Shown: positions 6,218 to 13,883, counted from the stretch's first letter. The stretch is DNA of 26,807 bases from RYN-433 sp036558265 (GCA_036558265.1 DATBFY010000550.1:1-26807), one strand, 5' to 3'. Numbers and translations: made by a program. Notes: generated from the letters alone by a model not told the origin.

Positions 6218-7504
6218 ATGCCTTATTCCCTGACCCCCGCGGACCGCGAGCTATATGGCGACGCCGAGATCGGCGCCGGCGGTGGCGGCGACGGCGACAA
6301 CCGCTGGACGCTCAACTTCGGCCCGCAACACCCCGCCACGCACACCACTCTCCGCCTGGTCCTCGAGCTCGACGGCGAGCGGATCCTCCGGTGCATCCCG
6401 CACATCGGGTACCTGCACTCGGGCTTCGAAAAGCTGGGCGAAGCACTCAATTACAATCAATATGTCACGATCGTCGATCGGATGGATTACTCGGCCCCGA
6501 TCTACAACGAATTGACCTGGCACGGCGCGGTCGAGAAGCTCATGGGCATCGAGCTGACCCCCCGCTGCAAGGTGCTGCGGACGATCGCCGGCGAGCTGGG
6601 GCGGATCCAGTCGCACCTGCTGTGCGTCGGGGCGGCGGGGCTCGACCTGGGCGCGTTCACCGCCTTCCTCTACGGCTTTAACGAGCGCGAGGTCATCTAC
6701 GACATCGTCGAGTACATGTCCGGGCAGCGGTTCCACACCTCCTGGACGCGGGTAGGGGGGTTGAACATGGACCTGCCGGACGAGGCCACGTTCAAGCGGA
6801 TGGTGAAGGATTTCGTCGACAACAAGATGCCCCGCGCGGCCGAGGACGTCAGCAAGCTGCTGACCAAGAACCGCATCTTCGTCGACCGCACGCGCGGCGT
6901 GGGCGCGATCACGAAGGAGGAGGCGATCGCGTGGAGCTTGTCCGGGCCGATGGCGCGGTCGGCCGGCGTGCGCCGCGACATCCGCAAGGACGAGCCTTAC
7001 CTGTGCTTCGCCGACAACTGGGACGGGCAGGGGGCGCCGGCCGTCGATTTCAAGGTGCCGGTGATGGAGACCGGCGACGTCTACGCGCGGTACCTCGTGC
7101 GATTGGAGGAGATCAATCAATCGCTGCACATCATCCGCCAGCTCATCGACAACATCCCGCAGGGGCCGGTGAACGTCAGCCCCGAGGGCAAGGAGACGCT
7201 GCCTCCCAAGGACCAGGTCTACGGCAGCATCGAGGGGCTGATCCAGCACTTCGAGCTGATCATGACCAACCGCGGGTTCGCGGCGCCCAAGGGCGAGGTG
7301 TACAACGCGATCGAGACCGCCAACGGGGAGCAGGGGTACTACATCGTCAGCGCGGGGGAGAACGTCCCCTGGCGGGCGCGCACCCGCCCGGCGTGCTACA
7401 TCAACTACCAGGTCTTCCAAAAGCTGATCGAGGGACACATGGTCAGCGACGTGGTGGCGGTGCTGGGGAGCATCAACGTGATCGCGGCGGAGTTGGACCG
7501 GTGA
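6218..7504 (+). CDS. nuoD: NADH-quinone oxidoreductase subunit D (NuoD, 49-kDa subunit)
   Basis: 428 residues. This is the hydrophilic subunit of respiratory complex I that, with NuoB, forms the quinone-reduction site on the cytoplasmic face of the membrane. Hallmarks include NFGPQHPATH (33-42) with the quinone-contacting His, HIGYLHSGFEKLGE, the DRMDYSAP segment, RTIAGELGRIQSHLL, and a C-terminus ending DRGG-like as AAELDR. A Gly/Asp-rich insert (19-28) lies just before the conserved core. nuoA, nuoB and nuoC are not upstream as they would be in a standard operon, and a VapBC-like pair follows. A leaderless-type promoter precedes it. Confidence 0.96.
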   Translation: MPYSLTPADRELYGDAEIGAGGGGDGDNRWTLNFGPQHPATHTTLRLVLELDGERILRCIPHIGYLHSGFEKLGEALNYNQYVTIVDRMDYSAPIYNELTWHGAVEKLMGIELTPRCKVLRTIAGELGRIQSHLLCVGAAGLDLGAFTAFLYGFNEREVIYDIVEYMSGQRFHTSWTRVGGLNMDLPDEATFKRMVKDFVDNKMPRAAEDVSKLLTKNRIFVDRTRGVGAITKEEAIAWSLSGPMARSAGVRRDIRKDEPYLCFADNWDGQGAPAVDFKVPVMETGDVYARYLVRLEEINQSLHIIRQLIDNIPQGPVNVSPEGKETLPPKDQVYGSIEGLIQHFELIMTNRGFAAPKGEVYNAIETANGEQGYYIVSAGENVPWRARTRPACYINYQVFQKLIEGHMVSDVVAVLGSINVIAAELDR

Positions 7505-7542
7505 CGGGCGCGACCTTGGGCGCATATGACGGCTGGATCTGA

Positions 7543-7548
7543 TAGAAT
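7543..7548 (+). promoter_or_regulatory. -10 box directly before the DUF433 gene
   Basis: TAGAAT ends 6 nt before the ATG at 7555, so a standard initiation would fall on or next to the ATG. No clear -35 box is visible at 16-18 bp. Confidence 0.35.
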
Positions 7549-7554
7549 GGGAAC

Positions 7555-7773
7555 ATGATGACGGTTCTCGAGCGCATTACGGTCCGACCGGGTCAGTATG
7601 GCGGCAAGCCATGCGTGCGCGGGATGCGCATTCGCGTGTCAGACGTCTTGGGACTCCTGGCGCGCGGGTTGACCCCGCAGCAGGTCATTCAGGAGTTGCC
7701 GGACCTTGAGCCCGATGACATTCGCGCGTGCCTCGAATACGCCGCAAGACAACTGGACCGGGTGCCGGCGTGA
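7555..7773 (+). CDS. DUF433 antitoxin-like protein
   Basis: 72 residues. It matches the DUF433 family (VapB45-like winged-HTH fold): the early ITVRPGQYGGKPCVRGMRIRV segment, a helix LARGLTPQQVIQELPDLEPDDIR, and the closing CLEYAARQL. Members are usually encoded just before a PIN-like DUF5615 partner, as here, and are thought to bind and restrain it and to bind their own promoter. The start is supported by a -10 box immediately upstream. The pair sits between nuoD and the rest of the nuo genes. The stop overlaps the next start by GTGA. Confidence 0.88.
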   Translation: MMTVLERITVRPGQYGGKPCVRGMRIRVSDVLGLLARGLTPQQVIQELPDLEPDDIRACLEYAARQLDRVPA

Positions 7774-8111
7774 CGTTCTGGTTGGATGCGCACCTGCAGC
7801 CTGAGCTCGCGTCGTGGCTGGGTGCTCGGTTCAAGGTGGTCGCGAAGACGCTGCGCGAGATCGGGCTGCGCGACGAGGACGACGTCGTCGTGTACGAGGC
7901 GGCTAAGCGGTTCGGACAGGTCGTGATCATGACGAAGGATTCGGATTTCGCCGATCTGATCCGACGCCTTGGGAAACCGCCGCAAGTCCTCTGGCTTACT
8001 TGCGGGAATCTGACGGCGTTGGAACTCCAGGTACTGCTTTCGAGCCGCTTCGCCGACGCCCTCAAACTGCTCGAAAGCGGCCAACCCCTGGTTGAGATTT
8101 CCGGGAGCTGA
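7770..8111 (+). CDS. DUF5615 PIN-like protein (putative toxin nuclease)
   Basis: 113 residues from GTG 7770, which overlaps the upstream TGA by 4 bp (GTGA). Upstream in-frame residues are shadow sequence of the DUF433 gene. The fold signature is Mut7-C/PIN-like: FWLDAHL with Asp6 at the start, LRDEDD (33-38), and TKDSDF with Asp57 and Asp59, which would be the acidic metal-binding cluster. VLWLTCGN is the typical closing strand. By analogy with VapC45-like partners it may be an RNase toxin or other RNA-processing nuclease, but activity for DUF5615 proteins is not generally established. It forms a cassette with the DUF433 gene. Confidence 0.85.
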   Translation: MTFWLDAHLQPELASWLGARFKVVAKTLREIGLRDEDDVVVYEAAKRFGQVVIMTKDSDFADLIRRLGKPPQVLWLTCGNLTALELQVLLSSRFADALKLLESGQPLVEISGS

Positions 8112-8119
8112 ACGCGGGA

Positions 8120-8740
8120 ATGAGAACCGCAGCTTTGATCATTCTCGCGGCCGTCCTGTCCCTCGTCGGCTGCGCCGGCCATGAGCTGAATCGTAAGGAT
8201 TACTCCGAAGACGCGATACAGTGGGGCCCACCGGTGGGCGACCTGCAGGTGGGACTGGCGCGGCGGACGTACGAGCCGGGGCGGTCGCCGTCGCTCCGTC
8301 AGGTCTACTTCACGGTCGAGCTGAAGAACTCCGGCGCCAGACCACTATCGATCCTCGCGCCAACCGCCATCGCCGGCACGATCCCCGAAGAGCCGACCGG
8401 CAAGGAAAGCGTCGCCGTCCGCGTCACCTACCAGAACGCCAAGGGCACCGGCACGGCCGACTTCAAGCCCGCCAAGAAACCGGTCGTGCAGATCATGGAG
8501 CCGGGAAGGTCCTATCGCCTGGAGATCCGCCTCGCGCCCAGCAAGTTCGGGCTCGACGAGTTCACCCCCGGCACGCTGACCGCCCTCTACCTCAATCACC
8601 AGGCGACGATCCAGTATGAGTCGATGAACAACAAGCCTACGCCGGTCTGGACGGGCGAGGCCAGCAGCGGCCCGGTCCCGCTCGACGTTCCGCCCCAGCC
8701 AGTGCAACAGCAGGGGAGTGGCGGAGCGACGGCCAAATGA
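8120..8740 (+). CDS. Lipoprotein, unknown function
   Basis: 206 residues. The N-terminal signal ends in lipobox LVGC, with the lipidated Cys at residue 18. The rest is mostly beta-rich: YFTVELKNSGARPLSILAP resembles an immunoglobulin-like intracellular-proteinase-inhibitor or BsuPI-type strand pattern, followed by a Pro/Gln/Gly-rich tail. It is probably anchored to a membrane facing the periplasm. No enzyme motif is seen. It starts 8 nt after the DUF5615 gene, and its last four bases overlap the methyltransferase ATG (ATGA), so those two are coupled. Confidence 0.75.
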   Translation: MRTAALIILAAVLSLVGCAGHELNRKDYSEDAIQWGPPVGDLQVGLARRTYEPGRSPSLRQVYFTVELKNSGARPLSILAPTAIAGTIPEEPTGKESVAVRVTYQNAKGTGTADFKPAKKPVVQIMEPGRSYRLEIRLAPSKFGLDEFTPGTLTALYLNHQATIQYESMNNKPTPVWTGEASSGPVPLDVPPQPVQQQGSGGATAK

Positions 8741-9375
8741 AGCCCCAGACCGACCGCTCGCACTATGACGAGTCGTATTACGAGCGTCGGCGGTTGTACA
8801 GCGTGGCCGTGCAGGCACAGGCGCTCTGGAGCCTGCGGCCGGCAAGCGTGGTCGAGATCGGGCCCGGTCGCGGCCTGTTCGCGGCGATGTTCCGCCAGCT
8901 TTCCGGGTCGTCCGTGGTCACGCTGGACATCGACCCGTCCCTCCGCCCCGACGTGATCGGCAGCGTGTTCCAGATGCCGTTCGCGGACGGGGCATTTGAC
9001 GCGGCGGCGTGTTTCCAGATGCTGGAGCACCTGCCGTTCGACCGCTTCGTGCCGGCATTGGCCGAGATGCGTCGCGTGGCGCGGGCCGGGCTGGCGCTGT
9101 CGCTGCCCGATTGCTCGTTCGCACTCACCCTGCGCATGGGCATCCGCAACCCGCGGAAGGACGGGTTCGTGGCGGCGTGGACGCTCCAGCCCAGCGGCTG
9201 GGCGCTGCGACGGCTCAAGACCGTGCCCAACTCGGCCGGGCACTTTTGGGAGATCGGGCGAACCGGCACGCCCTTGCGCGTCGTGCGGCAAGCCATCCGC
9301 GAGAGCGGCTGGCGGATCGAGGACGAGTTCAGGACCGCGGAAAACGCGTATCATCGGTTCTTCGTGTTGAGATAG
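8737..9375 (+). CDS. Class I SAM-dependent methyltransferase
   Basis: 212 residues, Methyltransf_11-like. Motif I is VVEIGPGRG (38-46). An acidic end of strand 2 is seen in TLDIDPSLRPD, FADGAFDAAACFQMLEHLPF is the post-I/motif IV region, and the LALSLPD strand completes the core. The acceptor is not evident; this subfamily includes small-molecule and sugar or lipid methylases. The start overlaps the upstream lipoprotein stop (ATGA). It lies 9 nt before nuoE, so it may be transcribed together with nuoE, although no complex I role is known for it. Confidence 0.82.
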   Translation: MKPQTDRSHYDESYYERRRLYSVAVQAQALWSLRPASVVEIGPGRGLFAAMFRQLSGSSVVTLDIDPSLRPDVIGSVFQMPFADGAFDAAACFQMLEHLPFDRFVPALAEMRRVARAGLALSLPDCSFALTLRMGIRNPRKDGFVAAWTLQPSGWALRRLKTVPNSAGHFWEIGRTGTPLRVVRQAIRESGWRIEDEFRTAENAYHRFFVLR

Positions 9376-9384
9376 GGAAAACTT

Positions 9385-9951
9385 ATGGCTTGGATCGTCG
9401 AAGATCGTCGCAAACGGGTCGAAGAGGTCGGCGGGCCGTACCTGACCGACGAGCTCAAGAAGCATCTTTCGGACAAGTTCTTCCCGCGCTACCCGACCAA
9501 GCGCGCCGTGCTCCTGCCGGCGCTGCACGAGATCCAGCACACCTACGGCTGGATCCCCGTGCAGGCGATGGAGGAGGTGGCGGCGTTCCTCGAGCTGGCG
9601 CCGGCCGAGGTGATCGACACCGCCACGTTCTATGAGGAGTACTGGCTTCGCCCCAAGGGCAAGTACCTGATCCAGGTCTGCCGCTCGCTCTCGTGCGAGA
9701 TTTGCGACTCGAAGAAGCTGACCGCGCACTGCCACAGGAAGCTGGGCATCGAGTTGGGCGAGACGACGGCGGATGGCCGATTCACCCTGGTAGAGCTGGA
9801 GTGTCTGGGCGCCTGCGGCACCGCGCCGGTGGCGCTGGTGAACGACGTGCTGCACGAGGAGCTGACCGTCGAGAAGCTGGACAAGGTGCTCAACGAGTTG
9901 CCCGATGATCCGGACCATTACAAGGACCCAGAGGTGACGTGGGAGGAGTAA
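9385..9951 (+). CDS. nuoE: NADH-quinone oxidoreductase subunit E (NuoE, 24-kDa subunit)
   Basis: 188 residues. The N-terminal helical domain contains the LLPALHEIQHTYGWIP signature, followed by the thioredoxin-like [2Fe-2S] domain. The four cluster ligands follow the family spacing C99-x4-C104 and C140-x3-C144 (ECLGACGTAPV). With NuoF and NuoG it forms the NADH-oxidising module of complex I. GATAGGG before the ATG gives a weak ribosome-binding site. It should be next to nuoF but is separated from it by two unrelated genes and two palindromic repeats. Confidence 0.95.
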   Translation: MAWIVEDRRKRVEEVGGPYLTDELKKHLSDKFFPRYPTKRAVLLPALHEIQHTYGWIPVQAMEEVAAFLELAPAEVIDTATFYEEYWLRPKGKYLIQVCRSLSCEICDSKKLTAHCHRKLGIELGETTADGRFTLVELECLGACGTAPVALVNDVLHEELTVEKLDKVLNELPDDPDHYKDPEVTWEE

Positions 9952-9956
9952 TTCGC

Positions 9957-10015
9957 GTGGCACGGGCGGCTCGCCCGTGTTCTTCGATCATTCACGGGCG
10001 GGCCGCCCGTGCCAC
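9957..10015. repeat. Double-hairpin palindromic element 2
   Basis: Two hairpins, CACGGGCG/CGCCCGTG with 3-nt loops (9961-9979 and 9993-10011), lie inside a 13-bp outer inverted repeat, GTGGCACGGGCGG (9957-9969) with CCGCCCGTGCCAC (10003-10015). It begins 6 nt after the nuoE stop and ends 8 nt before the phosphatase ATG. When translated, this repeat family gives strings such as ARAARPC, or GRDARAT-like ones, that I recall contaminating annotated PVC proteins. This is why the upstream extension of the phosphatase frame was not accepted. Confidence 0.75.
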
Positions 10016-10022
10016 ATGCGAG

Positions 10023-10646
10023 ATGACGAACGACCCCGCCAAACCTCCCTGCTGCCGCGGCAAGACCGTCGCGCTCTGGGTCTGCGTATTGGCGATCGTC
10101 CTGGGCGGCGGCGCATGGGTCTGGGCCGAATACTTCCAGACGTATCACCTGGCGGTCGTGCAGGAGGGCGTGCTCGTCCGTGACGGCAACCGCGGCGTGC
10201 GCGAGTTTGAAAATGCCCTCCGCAAGACGCATCCGAAAACTGTCGTCAGCCTGATCGACGATCAGGAACTGGCTGACTCGAACAAGCGGCAGTTCAAAGA
10301 GGAACTCGATCTCTGCAAAGAGCAGCGGGTCAACATCGTCCGAATTCCGATCAAGCTGGGCGGTTGGCCGACCAGCGGCGACGTCCGCAAGTTCCTGGAC
10401 ATCGTGCAGAAGAAGGAGAATCAGCCCGTGCTCGTCCACTGCGCCCAGGGCGTGCGGCGGACGGGAATGATGGTCGCCGCGTTCCAGGAATCGATTCTCG
10501 GCTGGGATAAGGCCAAAGCCAAAGCGACCCTGCTGACGTTCGGTCACAGTCAGCGGACGGCCAAGGATGTCGAGCGGTTCATCGACGTGTATGATTCCAA
10601 CAAGCGCACGGTGACGGCGCAACTGGAGCAGTCGAGCGAGGAGTAA
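10023..10646 (+). CDS. Membrane-anchored dual-specificity/tyrosine phosphatase
   Basis: 207 residues from the ATG at 10023 (MTNDPAKPP). The reading frame is open further upstream, but that part is repeat DNA. A single membrane helix (about 15-36) anchors it, with the catalytic domain most likely outside the cytoplasm. The phosphatase P-loop VHCAQGVRRTG gives H139, nucleophile C140 and Arg146 (CX5R), as in cysteine-based dual-specificity phosphatases. The TVVSLID strand is also typical; its Asp79 or Asp80 are acidic-residue candidates, but the general acid is not identified. The substrate is unknown. It overlaps the next gene by one base (TAATG), suggesting coupling. Confidence 0.85.
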   Translation: MTNDPAKPPCCRGKTVALWVCVLAIVLGGGAWVWAEYFQTYHLAVVQEGVLVRDGNRGVREFENALRKTHPKTVVSLIDDQELADSNKRQFKEELDLCKEQRVNIVRIPIKLGGWPTSGDVRKFLDIVQKKENQPVLVHCAQGVRRTGMMVAAFQESILGWDKAKAKATLLTFGHSQRTAKDVERFIDVYDSNKRTVTAQLEQSSEE

Positions 10647-10969
10647 TGGCTCAGAACGCGCCCAACGACAGCTTCTGGAACTGGCTGGGCCGGCAGTTCG
10701 GTCACGTCAGGAAGGCGGTGAAGACCGACGTGACCAAACCGCCGGCGGCGCTACCGCCACAGCAACAGCAGGACCAAGGCGCGAAGCCGCAAGCGGCGCA
10801 ACAGCAGCAACCGCCACCGCCACCTCCGCCACCGGAAACACACAACATCATCTACCGCGACGCCAAGGCCGAAGAAGTGGAACTGCCCGACCGACCCGGC
10901 GTGAAGCTGCGACGAACCGTCATCGATGAAGTCATCGTGGAAGAGAAGAAAGGAGAAAGTAGGCAGTAG
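10646..10969 (+). CDS. Gln/Pro-rich hypothetical protein
   Basis: 107 residues, starting in the TAATG overlap with the phosphatase gene. An N-terminal segment (NDSFWNWLGRQFGHVRKAVKTDV) is followed by a low-complexity stretch (about 33-63) of Gln runs and eight prolines, then an acidic, mixed C-terminal segment. It has no signal peptide or membrane helix and no recognised family. The last codons and the stop lie in the edge of the inverted repeat 10958-11034. The coupling suggests it acts with the phosphatase, perhaps as substrate or adaptor, but this is inference. Confidence 0.6.
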   Translation: MAQNAPNDSFWNWLGRQFGHVRKAVKTDVTKPPAALPPQQQQDQGAKPQAAQQQQPPPPPPPPETHNIIYRDAKAEEVELPDRPGVKLRRTVIDEVIVEEKKGESRQ

Positions 10970-10973
10970 CCGA

Positions 10974-11018
10974 TAGTCAGTAGCCAGTACAAGGATCCTC
11001 CCTACTGGCTACTGACTA
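10974..11018. repeat. Perfect inverted repeat between the Gln/Pro-rich gene and nuoF
   Basis: A 16-bp perfect inverted repeat, TAGTCAGTAGCCAGTA (10974-10989) with its complement at 11003-11018, has a 13-nt loop containing GGATCC. Imperfect pairing continues outward (about 10958-11034) through short AGTAG words. It covers almost all of the gap before nuoF, which lacks a visible ribosome-binding site. It could terminate upstream transcription or be a small mobile repeat. Confidence 0.75.
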
Positions 11019-11043
11019 CTGTCTACTATCTACTCCAACGCTC

Positions 11044-12396
11044 ATGGCCTTTAACGAACCCGTCCTCCTCAAGCGCATTCCCGACGACCCCGCCCGGCGC
11101 AAGATCTACTTTTACGACGACTACGTCGCCACCGGCGGCTACGCCGCCCTGCGCAAGGCGCTGGAGATGAAGGCCGAGGAGATCATCAAGGTGACGATCG
11201 ACTCGGGCCTGCGCGGGCGAGGCGGCGCGGGCTTCTCCGCCGGTCAGAAGTGGTCCTTCATCCCCAAGGAGAAGAAGGGCCCGCATTACATGGCGGTAAA
11301 CTTCGACGAGTCCGAGCCGGGAACGTTCAAGGATCGCTACCTCTCCGACTACGACCCCCACCAGATCCTCGAAGGCATTGCGATCGCCTCGCTGGCCACC
11401 CAGTGCGACGTCGCCTACATCTTCATCCGCGGTGAGTTCCACCGTCAGACGAAGATCATGGAGCGCGCCATCAAGGAGGCCTACGACAACAAGATCTTCG
11501 GTCAGCAGGGGATCTTCGGCAGCGCGCACAAGCTCGAGTGCTACGTCCACCGCGGCGCCGGCGCGTACATCTGCGGTGAAGAGACTGGACTGCTGGAAGC
11601 GCTCGAAGGCAAGCGCGGCTGGCCGCGCAACAAGCCCCCGTTCCCCGCGATCGCAGGGGCGTTCGCCCGGCCGACGGTGATCAACAACGTCGAGACGCTC
11701 GCCTGCGTCCCGCACATCATCGAGCGCGGGCCCGAGTGGTTCCGCTCCATGGGCACCAAGAGCTCGCCCGGGCCCAAGCTCTACGGCATGTCGGGCCACG
11801 TCAACAAGCCCGGCGTCTACGAGAACGAGCTGGGCATCACCCTCCAGCAGTCGATCGACATGGCAGGGGGGATGAAGGGCGGCAAGTACAAGGCCGCGAT
11901 CTGCGGCGGAATCTCAATGGGCGTGCTGGGCCCCAATCAGCTCGACATCAAGCTCGACTTCGACGACGTGCGCTTCCGCGGCGGGTGCCTGGGCCTGGGC
12001 ACCGCCGGCATGATTATCATGAACGAGCACACCAACATGGTGGAGGCGCTTCGGAACTGCGTGCGGTTCTACGCGCACGAGTCTTGCGGCCAGTGCACGC
12101 CCTGCCGCGAGGGCAGCGCCTGGATGCACAAGATCCTCAACCGGATCATGGACGGCGACGGCCGCGCCAAAGACATCGACATGCTCCTGGAACTGGAGAA
12201 GACCCAGGGCATCATGCCGGGCACGACGATTTGCGGCCTGGCGGACGGCACGGCATGGGCGACGCGGACGTTCATCAACAAGTTCTACGACGAGTTCGCC
12301 GCCGTCTGTCCGGAAACGCCCCAGCAATATGTCGGGATCTCGATCAAACGGGGCAACGAGAACGTGGTCACCCCGATGGGGAGCAACACGCGTTAG
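11044..12396 (+). CDS. nuoF: NADH-quinone oxidoreductase subunit F (NuoF, 51-kDa subunit)
   Basis: 450 residues, family-typical. It binds NADH and FMN and passes electrons into the iron-sulfur chain of complex I on the cytoplasmic side. The FMN/NADH site shows GLRGRGGAGF (55-64), the ESEPGTFKDR segment and GAGAYICGEETGLLEALEG. The [4Fe-4S] ligands are C348, C351, C354 (ESCGQCTPCREGS) and C397 (TTICGLAD). nuoG, the usual neighbour, does not follow; a glycosyltransferase does. Translation start ATG 11044 has no Shine-Dalgarno sequence and directly follows the inverted repeat. Confidence 0.97.
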   Translation: MAFNEPVLLKRIPDDPARRKIYFYDDYVATGGYAALRKALEMKAEEIIKVTIDSGLRGRGGAGFSAGQKWSFIPKEKKGPHYMAVNFDESEPGTFKDRYLSDYDPHQILEGIAIASLATQCDVAYIFIRGEFHRQTKIMERAIKEAYDNKIFGQQGIFGSAHKLECYVHRGAGAYICGEETGLLEALEGKRGWPRNKPPFPAIAGAFARPTVINNVETLACVPHIIERGPEWFRSMGTKSSPGPKLYGMSGHVNKPGVYENELGITLQQSIDMAGGMKGGKYKAAICGGISMGVLGPNQLDIKLDFDDVRFRGGCLGLGTAGMIIMNEHTNMVEALRNCVRFYAHESCGQCTPCREGSAWMHKILNRIMDGDGRAKDIDMLLELEKTQGIMPGTTICGLADGTAWATRTFINKFYDEFAAVCPETPQQYVGISIKRGNENVVTPMGSNTR

Positions 12397-12662
12397 ATCC
12401 ACCCCAGGGGCGTGAAATTGGGTAAGGGGCGTCGGGCGTATCAATTCAATCGGGCGGATGGGTCCCCCAAATCCGCAATTCGGGGGCGCGCCTCATTTCC
12501 CGCTCAGAATTCGGTCTCGAAATTTTCCGACAAAATAAACAAAGTGCCTGGAGTGCCGTTGAATCGGACGGACGGCGGCCGTTTCACCGCGGCCACGTCA
12601 AGGGTAAACGGTCTAAACCTATCGGGCAATTAGGAGCTTTTGTAAACGGGAACAGGGGCCTC

Positions 12663-13883
12663 ATGCGCATACTGCACGTCATCTCCGGGATCGATCCCAG
12701 GAGCGGTGGACCCACCAGCGCCTTGTGCGCGATGGCCAAGGCCCAGGTGCGCGCGGCGGGCATCGACGTGTCGGTCCTGGCGACGTGGCAGACCGAGCAG
12801 GAAGTGATCACCGCCGAGCGACTCCGCGCCAGCGGTGTACACGTACGCCTCGTCGGGCCCGCCCGCGGCTGCCTCCGGCGCCACCCCGAGCTCAAGGCGG
12901 CCGCACACGAAGCGGTCGATCGCGCCGACGTGGTCCACATTCACGCCCTCTGGGAGGAGATCCAGCATCAGGCCGCCGCGGCGGCGCGCAAGCTCGCCAA
13001 GCCGTACGTCTTCCGCCCCTGCGGCATGCTCGACCCCTGGAGCCTGCGGCAACATCGGCTGCGCAAGATGGCCTATATGATGTGGCGCCTGCGGCGCGAC
13101 CTTCACGAAGCGTCGGCGATCCATTTCACCAGCGCTCTGGCGTGTGAACTGGCGGCGCCCCTGGGTTTGCGCGCCCCGGTGATCGTCGAACCGCTGGGTC
13201 TGGACCTGAGCGACTTCGACCACCAGCCGTCCACCGACCTGTTCCGACAGCAGTTCCACCGGCTTGGGGATCGGCCTTACCTTATCTTCTTCGGGCGGAT
13301 GTGTCATAAGAAGGGGCTGGACCTGCTGATCCCCGCCTTCGCGCGGGCTCGCCGGGTGAGTGGTTCGGACGCGATGCTGGTCATCGCCGGTCCCGATTCC
13401 AATGGGTATCGGACCCAGGTCGAACAGAGTGTCCGCCACCACCATCTTAATGACCACGTCCTGTTCACCGGAATGCTGGTGGGAGACCAGCGGCTGGCGG
13501 CGCTGCGAGGCGCCCGGTTCTTCGTGCTCCCCAGCCGGCAGGAGAACTTCGGGTTGGCCGTGGTCGAAGCAATGGCCTGCGGCTGTCCGGTCATAGTTTC
13601 TGACCGGGTCAACATTTACCGCGAGATCCGCGAGGCCGGGGCGGGAAGCGCCGTCAGCCTCGACGGGGGCAGCCTGGAGCGGGAACTGGTCCGTTGGCTG
13701 GCCAACCCGAGCCTCTCCCGCGCCGCCGCGGGGCGGGCGGCGCGCTTCGTGAGAGCTCATTACGACCAGGACCGGATCGCCAACGGCTGGGGGGATCACT
13801 ACGACTATCTCATCCGGTCCCGCCGCCCGGAGCATCAATGGGTTGCTCCCGAGCCCACGCTCGTCCACACCGGGTCAATCTAG
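12663..13883 (+). CDS. GT4-family glycosyltransferase
   Basis: 406 residues, GT-B fold. The N-terminal acceptor half begins RILHVISGIDPRSGGPT, with the Gly-rich loop of GT4 enzymes, and contains VVHIHALWE. The donor half has FFGRMCHKKGLDLLI (209-223), LVIAGPD (239-245) and the EX7E-type motif E294-N-F-G-L-A-V-V-E302 followed by ACGCPV. It should transfer a hexose from a nucleotide sugar onto a glycan or lipid acceptor on the cytoplasmic face of the membrane. A UDP-sugar dehydrogenase follows within about 125 bp, pointing to exopolysaccharide or cell-surface glycan synthesis. The 266-bp gap upstream from nuoF probably holds its promoter. Confidence 0.9.
   Translation: MRILHVISGIDPRSGGPTSALCAMAKAQVRAAGIDVSVLATWQTEQEVITAERLRASGVHVRLVGPARGCLRRHPELKAAAHEAVDRADVVHIHALWEEIQHQAAAAARKLAKPYVFRPCGMLDPWSLRQHRLRKMAYMMWRLRRDLHEASAIHFTSALACELAAPLGLRAPVIVEPLGLDLSDFDHQPSTDLFRQQFHRLGDRPYLIFFGRMCHKKGLDLLIPAFARARRVSGSDAMLVIAGPDSNGYRTQVEQSVRHHHLNDHVLFTGMLVGDQRLAALRGARFFVLPSRQENFGLAVVEAMACGCPVIVSDRVNIYREIREAGAGSAVSLDGGSLERELVRWLANPSLSRAAAGRAARFVRAHYDQDRIANGWGDHYDYLIRSRRPEHQWVAPEPTLVHTGSI

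Noticed and set aside
6251..7525. 424-residue minus-strand frame opposite nuoD
   Set aside because: Antisense shadow of a GC-rich conserved gene; composition dominated by Arg, His, Val, Leu and Asp.
8596..9963. 455-residue minus-strand frame opposite the methyltransferase and nuoE
   Set aside because: Antisense shadow; covers two well-supported plus-strand genes and has no domain.
9939..10022. Upstream extension of the phosphatase reading frame
   Set aside because: Encoded by the double-hairpin repeat, and it would overlap the nuoE end; MTNDPAKPP directly precedes the membrane anchor.
12412..12633. 73-residue plus-strand frame in the gap after nuoF
   Set aside because: No ribosome-binding site, no pattern; the gap is more likely the glycosyltransferase promoter/leader.
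12630..13868. 412-residue minus-strand frame opposite the glycosyltransferase
   Set aside because: Shadow of a gene with intact GT4 motifs.
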